The notes below the pieces were generated by a model that saw nothing but the letters and a program-made list of their open reading frames with translations, ran no database searches and was not told the DNA's origin. DNA of 35,840 bases from JAUWMV01 sp964562425 (GTDB lineage Bacteria > UBP14 > UBA6098 > B30-G16). The position numbers and the translations under genes are program-made. Location of the stretch: assembly GCA_964562425.1 (NCBI GenBank), contig CAZLTJ010000012.1, positions 1 to 35,840 on the forward strand, written 5' to 3'. Positions 1 to 5,415 of the stretch are shown piece after piece; position 1 is the stretch's first letter; each line of letters opens with the position of its first letter.

Positions 1-503
1 ACTTCGACGTAGTTATCCTCCTCAACCGCATGGGTTACGTCCTCGAGTTTAGTATTACGGATTAAAAAATCCTGAATTTCATTATTAATTTCCTCGTCTG
101 TAATCTCGATTACAGGTCTGTATAACGTGAAACCCTTGTAATTGTTAAGTTTAACTTCAGGAGGGATTTCTGTGTATATCTCGACGACAAAGTCTTTATT
201 AAGTTCAATGGGATCAAATTTTGGTTCCTCGGAGTAAAGAGTATTTTCTAGAAATTTGTTCTCTTCAACCGCTTTTTCAACAATTTCCTTGATAGCTTCT
301 TCAGTAATTAGCTTTTTTATATCATCTCCGACACGGGCAATGATAATATTCCTTGGTGCTTTGCCCGGACGAAATCCTGGTATTTGTATTTGGGTTGAGT
401 ATTTGTTGAGAGCTTTGTCGAATCTACTCTTAACTTCATTCGAGTCGAGGATTCCTTTTACAATCGCGGTCGCTGTTGTTGGTCTATCAATCTGGATTTC
501 CAT
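1..503 (-). CDS. tig: Trigger factor, N-terminal part (cut by window edge)
   Basis: Ribosome-associated chaperone and peptidyl-prolyl isomerase that meets nascent chains at the exit tunnel. Reading the minus strand from the ATG at 503 gives about 167 residues, open to the window edge. The ribosome-docking signature GFRPGKAP lies near residue 50, after the usual N-terminal beta segment beginning MEIQIDRPTT, and the start of the PPIase domain follows. A strong GGGAGGA ribosome site sits just before the start. The gene lies 89 bp downstream of rlmN on the same strand and could share its transcript. The C-terminal substrate-binding arms are outside the window. The family call is secure from the docking motif; completeness cannot be judged. 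Confidence 0.93.
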   Translation of the reverse strand, partial: MEIQIDRPTTATAIVKGILDSNEVKSRFDKALNKYSTQIQIPGFRPGKAPRNIIIARVGDDIKKLITEEAIKEIVEKAVEENKFLENTLYSEEPKFDPIELNKDFVVEIYTEIPPEVKLNNYKGFTLYRPVIEITDEEINNEIQDFLIRNTKLEDVTHAVEEDNYVE

Positions 504-592
504 TTATCCTCCCGAATTATTAGATTTTGAATTTACCTATAAAAAAATACACTATAACAAGTACTATATGTATAAAAAATCGACCTGTATTA

Positions 593-1651
593 TTATTTCA
601 TAACAGATTTTGCCGCTAATTGTCCACATGCACCCGAAATGTCTTGCCCTTTTGATTTCCTTATCGTTGCCACAATTGAATTGCTCAATAAATAACTCTG
701 AAATCTTAGCATGTTTTTCATTGATGTTGGCTTAAACGGTAAACCTTCCACAGTGTTAAGATTAATTAAGTTAACTTTGGCTGGTCTCCCTTTTATTAGT
801 TTAACCACTTGATCTGCATGAATTAACGAATCGTTGACGTTTTCAATCATGACGTATTCGAATGTAACCCATCGATGCGAATAGTGTGCATATTCATCTG
901 TGAGATCGATCCAGGATGCAATAGGGTAATGTTTGTTTATGGGCATAAGTTTTGTTCTCAGTTTATCGTTTGCTGCATTAAGAGAGATTGCTAGTTTTGG
1001 TTTTAGACCGGTTTGCATCAGAGTTTCTATTCCATCTGGAATTCCTATTGTTGATATCAAAACGCGTCGATGTCCTATTCCGAATCCTGTATCAGATAGC
1101 ATAACTTTCAATGCTTTAATCACTTGCTCGAGATTGTCCAGTGGTTCTCCCATACCCATTATTACTACGTTAGTAAGCTCGACACCACTTTCTCGAATGT
1201 ATTCCCGAGCCAAATATAGTTGACCTATTATTTCTGTAGATGATAGATTTCTATGGAAATCAAGTGTTCCAGTTGCACAAAATGCGCACTTAAATCTGCA
1301 ACCCACCTGTGATGAGATACACGCTGTATTCCTATCATTTTCTAAATCGGGAATATAAACAGTTTCAGTCAATTCATTGTCTTCAAGTTGCATAAGGAAT
1401 TTAGTAGCACCGTCGTCTGATCTAGCTACTTCTATAATTTCCGGTAAAGTTATTCTACAATTTTCCTTAAGCCATGTTCTAAGCGTTCTTGGTATATCAG
1501 TCATTTTTTCCGGGTCGTGAACCGAATTAGAATATAGCCATTTGGATATTTGTTTCCCTCGGAATTTCTTATGACCCAGTGCGACTAAAAATTCACCAAG
1601 TTCTTCATGTGGGATTCCTATTAGTTCCTTTTTTTCGTTATCAATTTTCAT
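593..1651 (-). CDS. rlmN: 23S rRNA (adenine-2503-C2)/tRNA methyltransferase RlmN, radical SAM
   Basis: Methylates C2 of A2503 in 23S rRNA, and in many bacteria A37 of some tRNAs, through a radical SAM ping-pong mechanism. The 352-residue protein has family length. The CxxxCxxC iron-sulfur motif is at C118, C122 and C125 (GCRFKCAFCATG). A MGMGEPLDN segment follows the cluster. The methyl-carrying cysteine is C342 in the C-terminal GACGQLA motif. No clear Shine-Dalgarno precedes the ATG at 1651, but the next residues fit the family N-terminal region and no better start is visible. A good minus-strand promoter lies at 1731-1759. RlmN rather than Cfr is favoured by the GACGQLA tail and the housekeeping neighbour tig. 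Confidence 0.95.
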   Translation of the reverse strand: MKIDNEKKELIGIPHEELGEFLVALGHKKFRGKQISKWLYSNSVHDPEKMTDIPRTLRTWLKENCRITLPEIIEVARSDDGATKFLMQLEDNELTETVYIPDLENDRNTACISSQVGCRFKCAFCATGTLDFHRNLSSTEIIGQLYLAREYIRESGVELTNVVIMGMGEPLDNLEQVIKALKVMLSDTGFGIGHRRVLISTIGIPDGIETLMQTGLKPKLAISLNAANDKLRTKLMPINKHYPIASWIDLTDEYAHYSHRWVTFEYVMIENVNDSLIHADQVVKLIKGRPAKVNLINLNTVEGLPFKPTSMKNMLRFQSYLLSNSIVATIRKSKGQDISGACGQLAAKSVMK

Positions 1652-1730
1652 GACAATGATAAATAACTTTATGAAGTTCCAAATTCAAGTGAAATTTGGT
1701 TAGTATTGGATTACTTTTAAATAAGATGGA

Positions 1731-1759
1731 ATTGTATTACTGTATAAATAATTTGACAA
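1731..1759 (-). promoter_or_regulatory. Sigma70-type promoter for rlmN
   Basis: On the minus strand TTGTCA (1759-1754) is followed after 17 bp by TACAAT (1736-1731), about 80 bp upstream of the rlmN start. Its -35 box overlaps the -35 box of the plus-strand promoter for tRNA-Gly, so the two promoters are back to back. Confidence 0.6.
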
Positions 1760-1794
1760 CACGGCGTAGGGAGATGATATTTTCGTGTTATAAT
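1753..1794 (+). promoter_or_regulatory. Promoter region for tRNA-Gly
   Basis: TTGACA at 1753-1758 is followed after 17 bp by GATATT (1776-1781). A perfect TATAAT is at 1789-1794, 11 bp before the tRNA 5' end, but no good -35 box stands 17 bp before it. Which -10 is used is open. Position and direction both fit the tRNA. Confidence 0.5.
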
Positions 1795-1805
1795 GAATAT
1801 ATTTT

Positions 1806-1878
1806 GCGGGTATAGCTCAGATGGTAGAGCATCAGCTTCCCAAGCTGAGGGTCGCGGGTTCGAATCCCGTTACCCGCT
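1806..1878 (+). tRNA. tRNA-Gly (anticodon CCC)
   Basis: The acceptor stem GCGGGTA pairs with TACCCGC over 7 bp. The D arm is TAGCTCAGATGGTAGAGCA. The anticodon stem TCAGC/GCTGA encloses the loop TTCCCAA, giving anticodon CCC. The T arm contains GGTTCGAATCC. The discriminator base is T, usual for bacterial tRNA-Gly, and CCA is not encoded. The gene is the left boundary of an accessory segment: a degenerate copy of its 3' half and flank is at 5217-5270. Confidence 0.95.
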
Positions 1879-1893
1879 TTATTTAAATGTATT
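1840..1893 (+). repeat. Direct repeat copy 1: tRNA-Gly 3' half plus flank
   Basis: The 54 bp from the anticodon loop to 15 bp past the tRNA end match 5217-5270 at 44 of 54 positions by hand alignment. The longest identical block is 18 bp and covers TTACCCGC and the T-rich flank. This is the intact partner of the pair. Confidence 0.7.
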
Positions 1894-1899
1894 TATAAT

Positions 1900-1989
1900 A
1901 TGCGGACGATATTAGTGATATTCTCAGATTAATCCCAATTCCGCCGGAAGTAATTGATCTTGATGAACGAATAAAAACAAAGCTTAATT
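1900..1989 (+). pseudogene. C-terminal scrap of an unidentified gene beside the tRNA
   Basis: A frame with no ATG, open from about 1900 to a TAG at 1987-1989, encodes about 29 residues with protein-like composition, including ILRLIPIPPEVIDLDERIKT. It starts immediately after the tRNA flank and lacks a start codon and ribosome site. It looks like the tail of a gene truncated at the tRNA junction. No family is recognised, and a chance open frame cannot be excluded. Confidence 0.3.
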
Positions 1990-1999
1990 AGGGCAGGCA

Positions 2000-2161
2000 A
2001 TGCTATTCGATAGAGTCAAGGATTTAACTTATGAGGATTTACTGAAAGCCGAGAATATTATTGACAAAGTAACAAATGAAGCTAATGATAATAAAGATGC
2101 AACTGCGGACTTCAGCCTGCTGCCAGTTTTTATTTGCATGACGTTAGTGATTTATGGATAG
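2000..2161 (+). CDS. Short hypothetical ORF, possibly a remnant
   Basis: ATG at 2000 opens a 53-codon frame beginning MLFDRVKDLTYEDLLKAENI and ending TAG at 2159-2161. The first 35 residues are charged and helical in character; the end is hydrophobic. GGGCAGG at 1991-1997 is a poor ribosome site. The frame overlaps the next open frame out of phase at 2134, so the two may be parts of one frameshifted membrane protein gene. No family is recognised. Confidence 0.3.
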   Translation: MLFDRVKDLTYEDLLKAENIIDKVTNEANDNKDATADFSLLPVFICMTLVIYG

Positions 2162-2331
2162 GCGCATCTATTGCATTATGTATTATAACAGTTATGCTAA
2201 TTAACTTAAATAATATTAGAATGTTAAAAAAGAGTTGCCAAATTGGTTTGATAAAAAGAGGAATAACCTCCCAAGAAGGCTGGGTGGTAGGATACGATGG
2301 GACCATTCTACACCTTGACTCAACTCATTAG
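2134..2331 (+). CDS. Hypothetical protein with one membrane segment, possibly a remnant
   Basis: A 65-residue frame from a TTG codon has one hydrophobic segment (IGASIALCIITVMLI, about residues 9-24) followed by a basic region and a soluble tail. It has no ATG and no ribosome site, and the frame continues a little upstream of the TTG without a better start. It may be the 3' part of the gene begun at 2000. A hairpin overlaps its stop codon. No family is recognised. Confidence 0.3.
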   Translation: MHDVSDLWIGASIALCIITVMLINLNNIRMLKKSCQIGLIKRGITSQEGWVVGYDGTILHLDSTH

Positions 2332-2357
2332 TTTACATAACAAATATTATGCAAACT
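2330..2357. repeat. Near-perfect 11-bp inverted repeat
   Basis: AGTTTACATAA and TTATGCAAACT pair with one mismatch around a 6-nt loop, directly at the stop codon of the 65-residue frame. There is no T-run right after it. A weaker AAAAACTG/CAGTTTTTT pairing ending near 2390 follows and could act as a terminator. Confidence 0.45.
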
Positions 2358-2464
2358 AAAAACTGACTTTTCTAAAAAGATTGCCAGTTTTTTATTTGTC
2401 AGCCTTACACCAAGACCGGGTCTCTTTAAGATCCGACCTTTATTATCAGCAACCATATGAAACC

Positions 2465-2493
2465 TTGACAAAATTAAAATAAAGGTTTATAAT
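2465..2493 (+). promoter_or_regulatory. Consensus sigma70 promoter, upstream one of two
   Basis: TTGACA at 2465-2470, a 17-bp spacer, and TATAAT at 2488-2493: both hexamers are perfect. It lies 170 bp upstream of the PqqD-like pseudogene and points into the sulfur-relay genes. The AT-rich leader from 2333 to 2663 holds no convincing gene. Confidence 0.7.
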
Positions 2494-2580
2494 TAACTTA
2501 GAAAAAAGAATCGTTTATTGAATAAAAAAATAATAGCCTCATAAAATTTCGTCATGGGTTAAAGAAGATGAAAAAATTGT

Positions 2581-2609
2581 TTGACAAGTTTTTAATAAAG
2601 ATTTAAAAC
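2581..2609 (+). promoter_or_regulatory. Second promoter close to the PqqD-like gene
   Basis: TTGACA at 2581-2586, a 17-bp spacer, then TAAAAC at 2604-2609 (4 of 6 to the -10 consensus). It lies about 50 bp before the start codon at 2664, a normal leader length. Confidence 0.55.
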
Positions 2610-2663
2610 TAAATTAGAAAGAAAAAAAGTTCTTTTACAAAACAACACAAAAAGGGAGAAACA

Positions 2664-2972
2664 ATGAAAAGATTAGTTTTGGAAAAAGGTGTAAAATTAC
2701 GCGGGGAGGATTTCGGCTCCCTAATCTTTTAATCTGAAAGATTTTCAGGTCTATCAGTAAAATAAAGCGGGAACAAAAATACTTACTCTATGTGACGGGT
2801 ATCAAACCTTGAAGACATATTTTCTATATCTATAATAGAGAACGTGTCTAATGTATCTAAAGAAACCATAAAAAACTTTTTAGAACTACTACAAATGTCA
2901 GCCGAAGAATGCATGGTTCAAAATACATTGAATATAAAGGTCGATATGGAACCAGTAATAAGAAAGAAGTAA
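2664..2972 (+). pseudogene. PqqD-like peptide-chaperone (RRE) gene, frameshifted
   Basis: ATG at 2664 follows a good AAAGGGAG ribosome site but its frame stops after 22 codons (MKRLVLEKGVKLRGEDFG, then SLIF). Skipping one base in the TTTT run at 2727-2730 gives NLKDFQVYQ, a TAA at 2758-2760, then NKAGTKILTLCDGYQTL in the same frame. A second shift near 2815 gives EDIFSISIIENVSNVSKETI and runs to TAA at 2970-2972. Joined, the product is about 102 residues. It has the order expected of PqqD-family proteins: short beta strands, a VYQxNKAGxKIL-type helix with C-D-G, then a winged-helix-like helical tail. In this family the domain binds leader peptides for radical SAM or other RiPP enzymes. The net shift is zero, as expected for decay of one gene. 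The assignment rests on joining three segments by eye. Confidence 0.6.
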
Positions 2973-3002
2973 ATTCAAATTCAACAGAAAGGAGGTGATA
3001 AA

Positions 3003-3361
3003 ATGGCTGGTAAGATGGTAATCTTCTGTGGCTCAGATGGGGTTGAGAAAGCTTTTCCACCTTTTATAGTTGGAATGGGTGCGAAGGCTGCGGATATGGA
3101 TGTAATACTGTTCTTCAGTATGAGCGGATTAAATATCGTCAAAAAAGGAGGCGCAGAGAAGATTATACTCCCAAATGCACCAATGACGCTTCCTGAGTTC
3201 ATCAAGAGTTCTGTGGACGCAGGATAAGGTTTTTAGGTTGTTCAGCAGCTATGGGTGTTCTCGGAATGACAAAGGAAGACCTTATAGATGGTATTACAGT
3301 AGCTGGAGTTGCAACCTTTGTGAACGAAGCAAAGGATGCGGATATCGTTTTAACATTCTAA
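3003..3361 (+). pseudogene. DsrE2-like (DsrE/DsrF/DrsH-like) sulfur-carrier gene, one frameshift
   Basis: ATG at 3003 follows a near-perfect AAAGGAGGTGAT ribosome site. The first 74 codons encode a Rossmann-like start (KMVIFCGSDGVEKAFPPFIV, then MDVILFFSMSGLNIVKKGGA), matching the DrsE_2 type of sulfurtransferase-like proteins. The frame stops near 3227. One base over, it continues IRFLGCSAAMGVLGMTKEDL, then ITVAGVATFVNEAKDADIVL, and ends at 3361. The expected conserved cysteine is in GCSAAMG. Only one shift separates a full-length gene of about 119 residues from this sequence, so recent loss or a sequencing error are both possible. It lies 60 bp before the tusA-like gene, a pairing (tusA-dsrE2) known from sulfur-oxidation clusters. 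Confidence 0.75.
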
Positions 3362-3420
3362 TTATTAGTTTGAGGTGGTGCGACAAAAATTGTTGTACCA
3401 CCTTAAAAAAAGGAGGGAAA

Positions 3421-3648
3421 ATGCAGGCGAATGTAACACTTGACTGCATTGGATTGAGTTGCCCAATGCCCATTGTGAAGACATCAAAAAAAATGAAAGA
3501 ACTTTCGCCTGGGCAGGTGCTTGAAGTGCTTGCAGATGATGAAGGTATAAAGGAGGATATGCCTGCCTGGTGTAACACAACGGGCAATGAATTTCTCGGT
3601 ATCGAAGAAGAAGGGAATATCATCAAGACCTATGTAAAAAAGATCTGA
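3421..3648 (+). CDS. tusA: TusA/SirA-family sulfur carrier protein
   Basis: Small cytoplasmic sulfur carrier that holds persulfide on a conserved cysteine and passes it to partners such as the DsrEFH/TusBCD complex. The 75-residue product has the signature DCIGLSCPMPIVKT, with the CPxP cysteine at residue 15, and the second half (VLEVLADDEG, then DMPAWCNTTGNEFLG) matches the family fold. The start at 3421 is chosen because AAAGGAGGGAAA lies just upstream and the family begins here; a longer open frame upstream has no ribosome site. It sits between DsrE2-like and DsrEFH-like genes. TusA versus a YedF-like paralogue cannot be separated from sequence alone. Confidence 0.9.
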   Translation: MQANVTLDCIGLSCPMPIVKTSKKMKELSPGQVLEVLADDEGIKEDMPAWCNTTGNEFLGIEEEGNIIKTYVKKI

Positions 3649-3667
3649 TATTGATACTAACGAGGAA

Positions 3668-3748
3668 ATGATATCAGCGTACGCAGGTTGTCATTGTGAA
3701 GAGACCTTAGATAGACTCAGGATAAACCACGCATATAAGTATGTGTGA
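3668..3748 (+). pseudogene. Short coding scrap with a CHC motif, unidentified
   Basis: A frame of 26 codons from ATG 3668 to TGA at 3746-3748 begins MISAYAGCHCEETLDRL; it is also open upstream across the tusA stop. Composition is protein-like with two close cysteines. No ribosome site is present. It stops at the edge of the repeat-like segment at 3710-3830, so it may be the front part of a gene interrupted there. No family is recognised. Confidence 0.3.
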
Positions 3749-3830
3749 GGTAAACTCCGCGACGCTTGTCCCGAGTCCTTCGAGGAATTTATTCTTGAGC
3801 GAAGCAAAAGAACTCGAGTATAAACTTAAC
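3710..3830. repeat. Degenerate interspersed repeat-like segment
   Basis: This stretch carries motifs typical of short intergenic bacterial repeats: CTCAGGATAAAC, GTAAACTCCGCG, TCCCGAGTCCTTCGAG, then TTGAGCGAAGC and ACTCGAGTATAAACT in roughly inverted arrangement. It is richer in G and C than its surroundings and separates two coding scraps. No second copy was found in the window, so the repeat call rests on motif style and internal symmetry only. Confidence 0.35.
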
Positions 3831-3903
3831 GAAGGATGGCAATCTCATTGTGGAAAATTCCGAGATTGCTTCGATAGAAGTTATGGGAAAATACTCGCAT
3901 TGA
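3799..3903 (+). pseudogene. C-terminal coding scrap, unidentified
   Basis: An open frame without start codon ends at TGA 3901-3903. Its last 23 residues include DGNLIVENSEIASIEVMGKY, which reads like the C-terminus of a real beta-rich protein. It follows the repeat-like segment at 3710-3830 and precedes dsrE by 85 bp. It may be the back half of the gene whose front is at 3668, or an unrelated tail. No family is recognised. Confidence 0.3.
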
Positions 3904-3988
3904 CATCATATCTTGTTAAAAGAACAAAATTAGTAAACAGATAAACTCGAAATAATAATCCATGGCTTAACAAAGAAAGGATGGTATT

Positions 3989-4342
3989 ATGAAGATTTCA
4001 ATGATGGTCCAGACAGGACCATACACTTTCCAGAATTCCGATACCGCATATGAACTAGCAAAAAGGGCATTAGAGCGGGGTCATGAAGTAGCAATCTTCT
4101 TCTATCTCGATGCAATCTGGAATAGGAACGACGATATTTTTACACCAAGGGATAGAAATATTGGTGAAAGATTTAAAGACCTTGCCGCAAAAGGTGTTTT
4201 CATACGAGGTTGTGGCCTTTGCGCAAAATATAGAGGAATGAAAAAAAACAATCTAGTAGAAAATACCAGATTTGCAGTCACTGCTGTTCTTGGTGATATA
4301 ATTGCAACCTCTGACAGGTTTATAAATTTTGGTATCCAATAG
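3989..4342 (+). CDS. dsrE: DsrE/TusD-like sulfur relay subunit
   Basis: Predicted sulfur-accepting subunit of a DsrEFH/TusBCD-type hexamer, which takes persulfide from TusA in sulfur oxidation or tRNA thiolation. The 117-residue product starts MKISMMVQTGPYTFQNSDTA, the usual beta strand and loop. It has HEVAIFFYLDAIW in the middle and the expected cysteine region at RGCGLCAKYRGM (about residue 75), where DsrE/TusD carry the active cysteine. A GAAAGGATGG ribosome site precedes ATG 3989. Six bp separate its stop from the next open frame, and dsrF and dsrH follow in the canonical order. The role (tRNA thiolation or dissimilatory sulfur trafficking) is not decided by sequence; no dsrAB or dsrC is in the window. 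Confidence 0.85.
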   Translation: MKISMMVQTGPYTFQNSDTAYELAKRALERGHEVAIFFYLDAIWNRNDDIFTPRDRNIGERFKDLAAKGVFIRGCGLCAKYRGMKKNNLVENTRFAVTAVLGDIIATSDRFINFGIQ

Positions 4343-4354
4343 AAAGGAGTGAAA

Positions 4355-4705
4355 ATGAAAAATGTTCTTATACTTGCAAGAAGGGCTCCATATGGTTCCG
4401 TCTTCTGTATCGAAGGTTTCCTTGCTGCTATGGCAATGGCTTCAATGGAAATTCCTGTCGACCTTGTTCTAATTGATGAGGGTATATTCTGTGGATTAAA
4501 GGAACAGAAACCCGATGAAATTGGACATCAGCCAATTGACCAAGCTCTCGGAGGAGCCGCAGAATTTGATATTAATCTTTTTTTTCACAAAGAATCACTG
4601 GAAAAGTTTAAGATCCCACAGGAGAAACTGGTACCAGCGGAATTGGCAGATGATGAGAAACTGAAAAAAATGGTAAAAGATGCAAAGGCGATTATAACAT
4701 TTTAA
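4355..4705 (+). CDS. dsrF: DsrF/TusC-like sulfur relay subunit
   Basis: Second subunit of the DsrEFH/TusBCD type complex. The product (116 residues from ATG 4355) starts MKNVLILARRAPYGSVFCIE, the TusC/DsrF pattern of strand followed by xAPxG, and continues with VDLVLIDEGIFCGL, the conserved hydrophobic strand with DGV/DEG. The C-terminal tail has alternating charged residues. ATG 4355 is preferred over a GTG 6 bp upstream because AGAAAGGAG ends 5 bp before it. It lies between dsrE and dsrH with short gaps (12 bp each), so the three are almost certainly co-transcribed. Confidence 0.85.
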   Translation: MKNVLILARRAPYGSVFCIEGFLAAMAMASMEIPVDLVLIDEGIFCGLKEQKPDEIGHQPIDQALGGAAEFDINLFFHKESLEKFKIPQEKLVPAELADDEKLKKMVKDAKAIITF

Positions 4706-4716
4706 TAGGAGGAAAA

Positions 4717-5019
4717 ATGTCGAAGACACTATTTTTAATCAGTCAATCACCCAATAGAGCGGAAAACCTTAAAACCGTTTTGAAACTAATTTCATCTGAA
4801 GATGTAGTCTGTTTTATTCAGGATGGCGTCTATTTTGCAAATCCTTCCTTTGTCCCTGAGAATCTTAGTAACGACCTTACCAAAATAGAAGGGAAAGGTG
4901 TTAAGTTATATTATCTCAAACCAGACCTGAAAGCGCGTAATATAAGCTGTGATAAGGGGAAGGTCGACTATGATAGATTGCTTGATTTGATTGAAGAATA
5001 TGATAATGTTTTTCATTAG
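4717..5019 (+). CDS. dsrH: DsrH/TusB-like sulfur relay subunit
   Basis: Third subunit of the DsrEFH/TusBCD type complex. It is 100 residues, the family's usual size. The N-terminal half begins MSKTLFLISQSP and carries the conserved DVVCFIQDGVYFA strand-loop with its cysteine. The C-terminal part ends in an acidic helix. TAGGAGGA lies directly upstream of ATG 4717, 11 bp after the dsrF stop. It is the last intact gene of the island; a signal-peptide fragment and the tRNA remnant follow. Confidence 0.85.
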   Translation: MSKTLFLISQSPNRAENLKTVLKLISSEDVVCFIQDGVYFANPSFVPENLSNDLTKIEGKGVKLYYLKPDLKARNISCDKGKVDYDRLLDLIEEYDNVFH

Positions 5020-5048
5020 AAGAGAAAAAAAATAAAAATAGGGATAAG

Positions 5049-5200
5049 ATGAGAAAGAAACTAATTGCTATAATGGTAATTCCTTTGTTCTGGCTGCTCT
5101 TTCCCGGATTGTGCCCAGCGCAAAGTATTTGCAACTCATAACGGAAAATCAAGATACAGTTATAATTTCGTTTATAATATATAACATCATGTTACATCGA
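5049..5200 (+). pseudogene. Truncated gene for an exported protein
   Basis: ATG at 5049 opens a 30-codon frame, MRKKLIAIMVIPLFWLLFPG then LCPAQ, a textbook signal peptide with a cleavage site after CPA. The frame stops at 5139-5141. One base over it continues KYLQLITENQDTVII for about 15 residues before dissolving near the tRNA remnant at 5217. It is therefore the N-terminal stub of a secreted protein, frameshifted and cut off at the island's right edge. The mature protein's identity is unknown. Confidence 0.45.
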
Positions 5201-5216
5201 ATTAATTCTTAGTCTG

Positions 5217-5270
5217 TCAAGCCGAAGATTGCCTGTTCAAATCCAGTTACCCGCTTTATTTAAACGTATT
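5217..5270 (+). repeat. Direct repeat copy 2: degenerate tRNA-Gly 3' half (attachment-site-like)
   Basis: This stretch aligns without gaps to 1840-1893 with about 10 mismatches in 54. It reads from TCAAGCCGA through the T arm (GTTCAAATCC) to TTACCCGCTTTATTTAAA. The match extends past the tRNA end into the flank. The 5' half of the tRNA is missing, so it is not a working tRNA. This is the arrangement left when DNA integrates at a tRNA 3' end, or after duplication and decay. Confidence 0.7.
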
Positions 5271-5328
5271 ACATGTTAAACTGTTGTTGCATTGCTTAGA
5301 TAGGAATAAATAAGATTTAGATAATTCG

Positions 5329-5384
5329 TTTGAAAATTCTATAGGTCTTTAAAATTTGCATTACCTTAAAAAGACATTTTCAAA
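5329..5384 (+). other. Imperfect hairpin upstream of the broken permease gene
   Basis: TTTGAAAAT (5329-5337) and TCTTT (5346-5350) pair with AAAGA (5370-5374) and ATTTTCAAA (5376-5384) across a bulge. It lies 30 bp before the permease start. It does not show the conserved core of a purine riboswitch, so no function is assigned. Confidence 0.3.
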
Positions 5385-5415
5385 TGGTTAGAAATTATTA
5401 TTGTATTAACTGTTA

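Noticed and set aside
2134..2331. The 65-residue frame as a confident small membrane protein gene
   Set aside because: It lacks ATG and a ribosome site and overlaps another partial frame; kept only as a low-confidence feature.
3238..3420. N-terminal extension of the tusA frame
   Set aside because: The extra 61 codons are the out-of-frame reading of the DsrE2 3' end; the ribosome site and family start are at 3421.
2600..5200. Reading the frameshifted PqqD- and DsrE2-like genes as programmed frameshifting
   Set aside because: No slippery heptamer with a downstream pseudoknot is visible at the DsrE2 break, and the PqqD-like region also carries a nonsense codon. Decay or sequencing error is simpler.
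1878..5270. A complete integrative mobile element
   Set aside because: There is no integrase, relaxase or transposase gene between the repeats; only the attachment-site-like footprint remains.
5329..5384. Purine riboswitch ahead of the purine permease remnant
   Set aside because: The hairpin lacks the three-way junction core and the conserved loop sequences of that riboswitch class.
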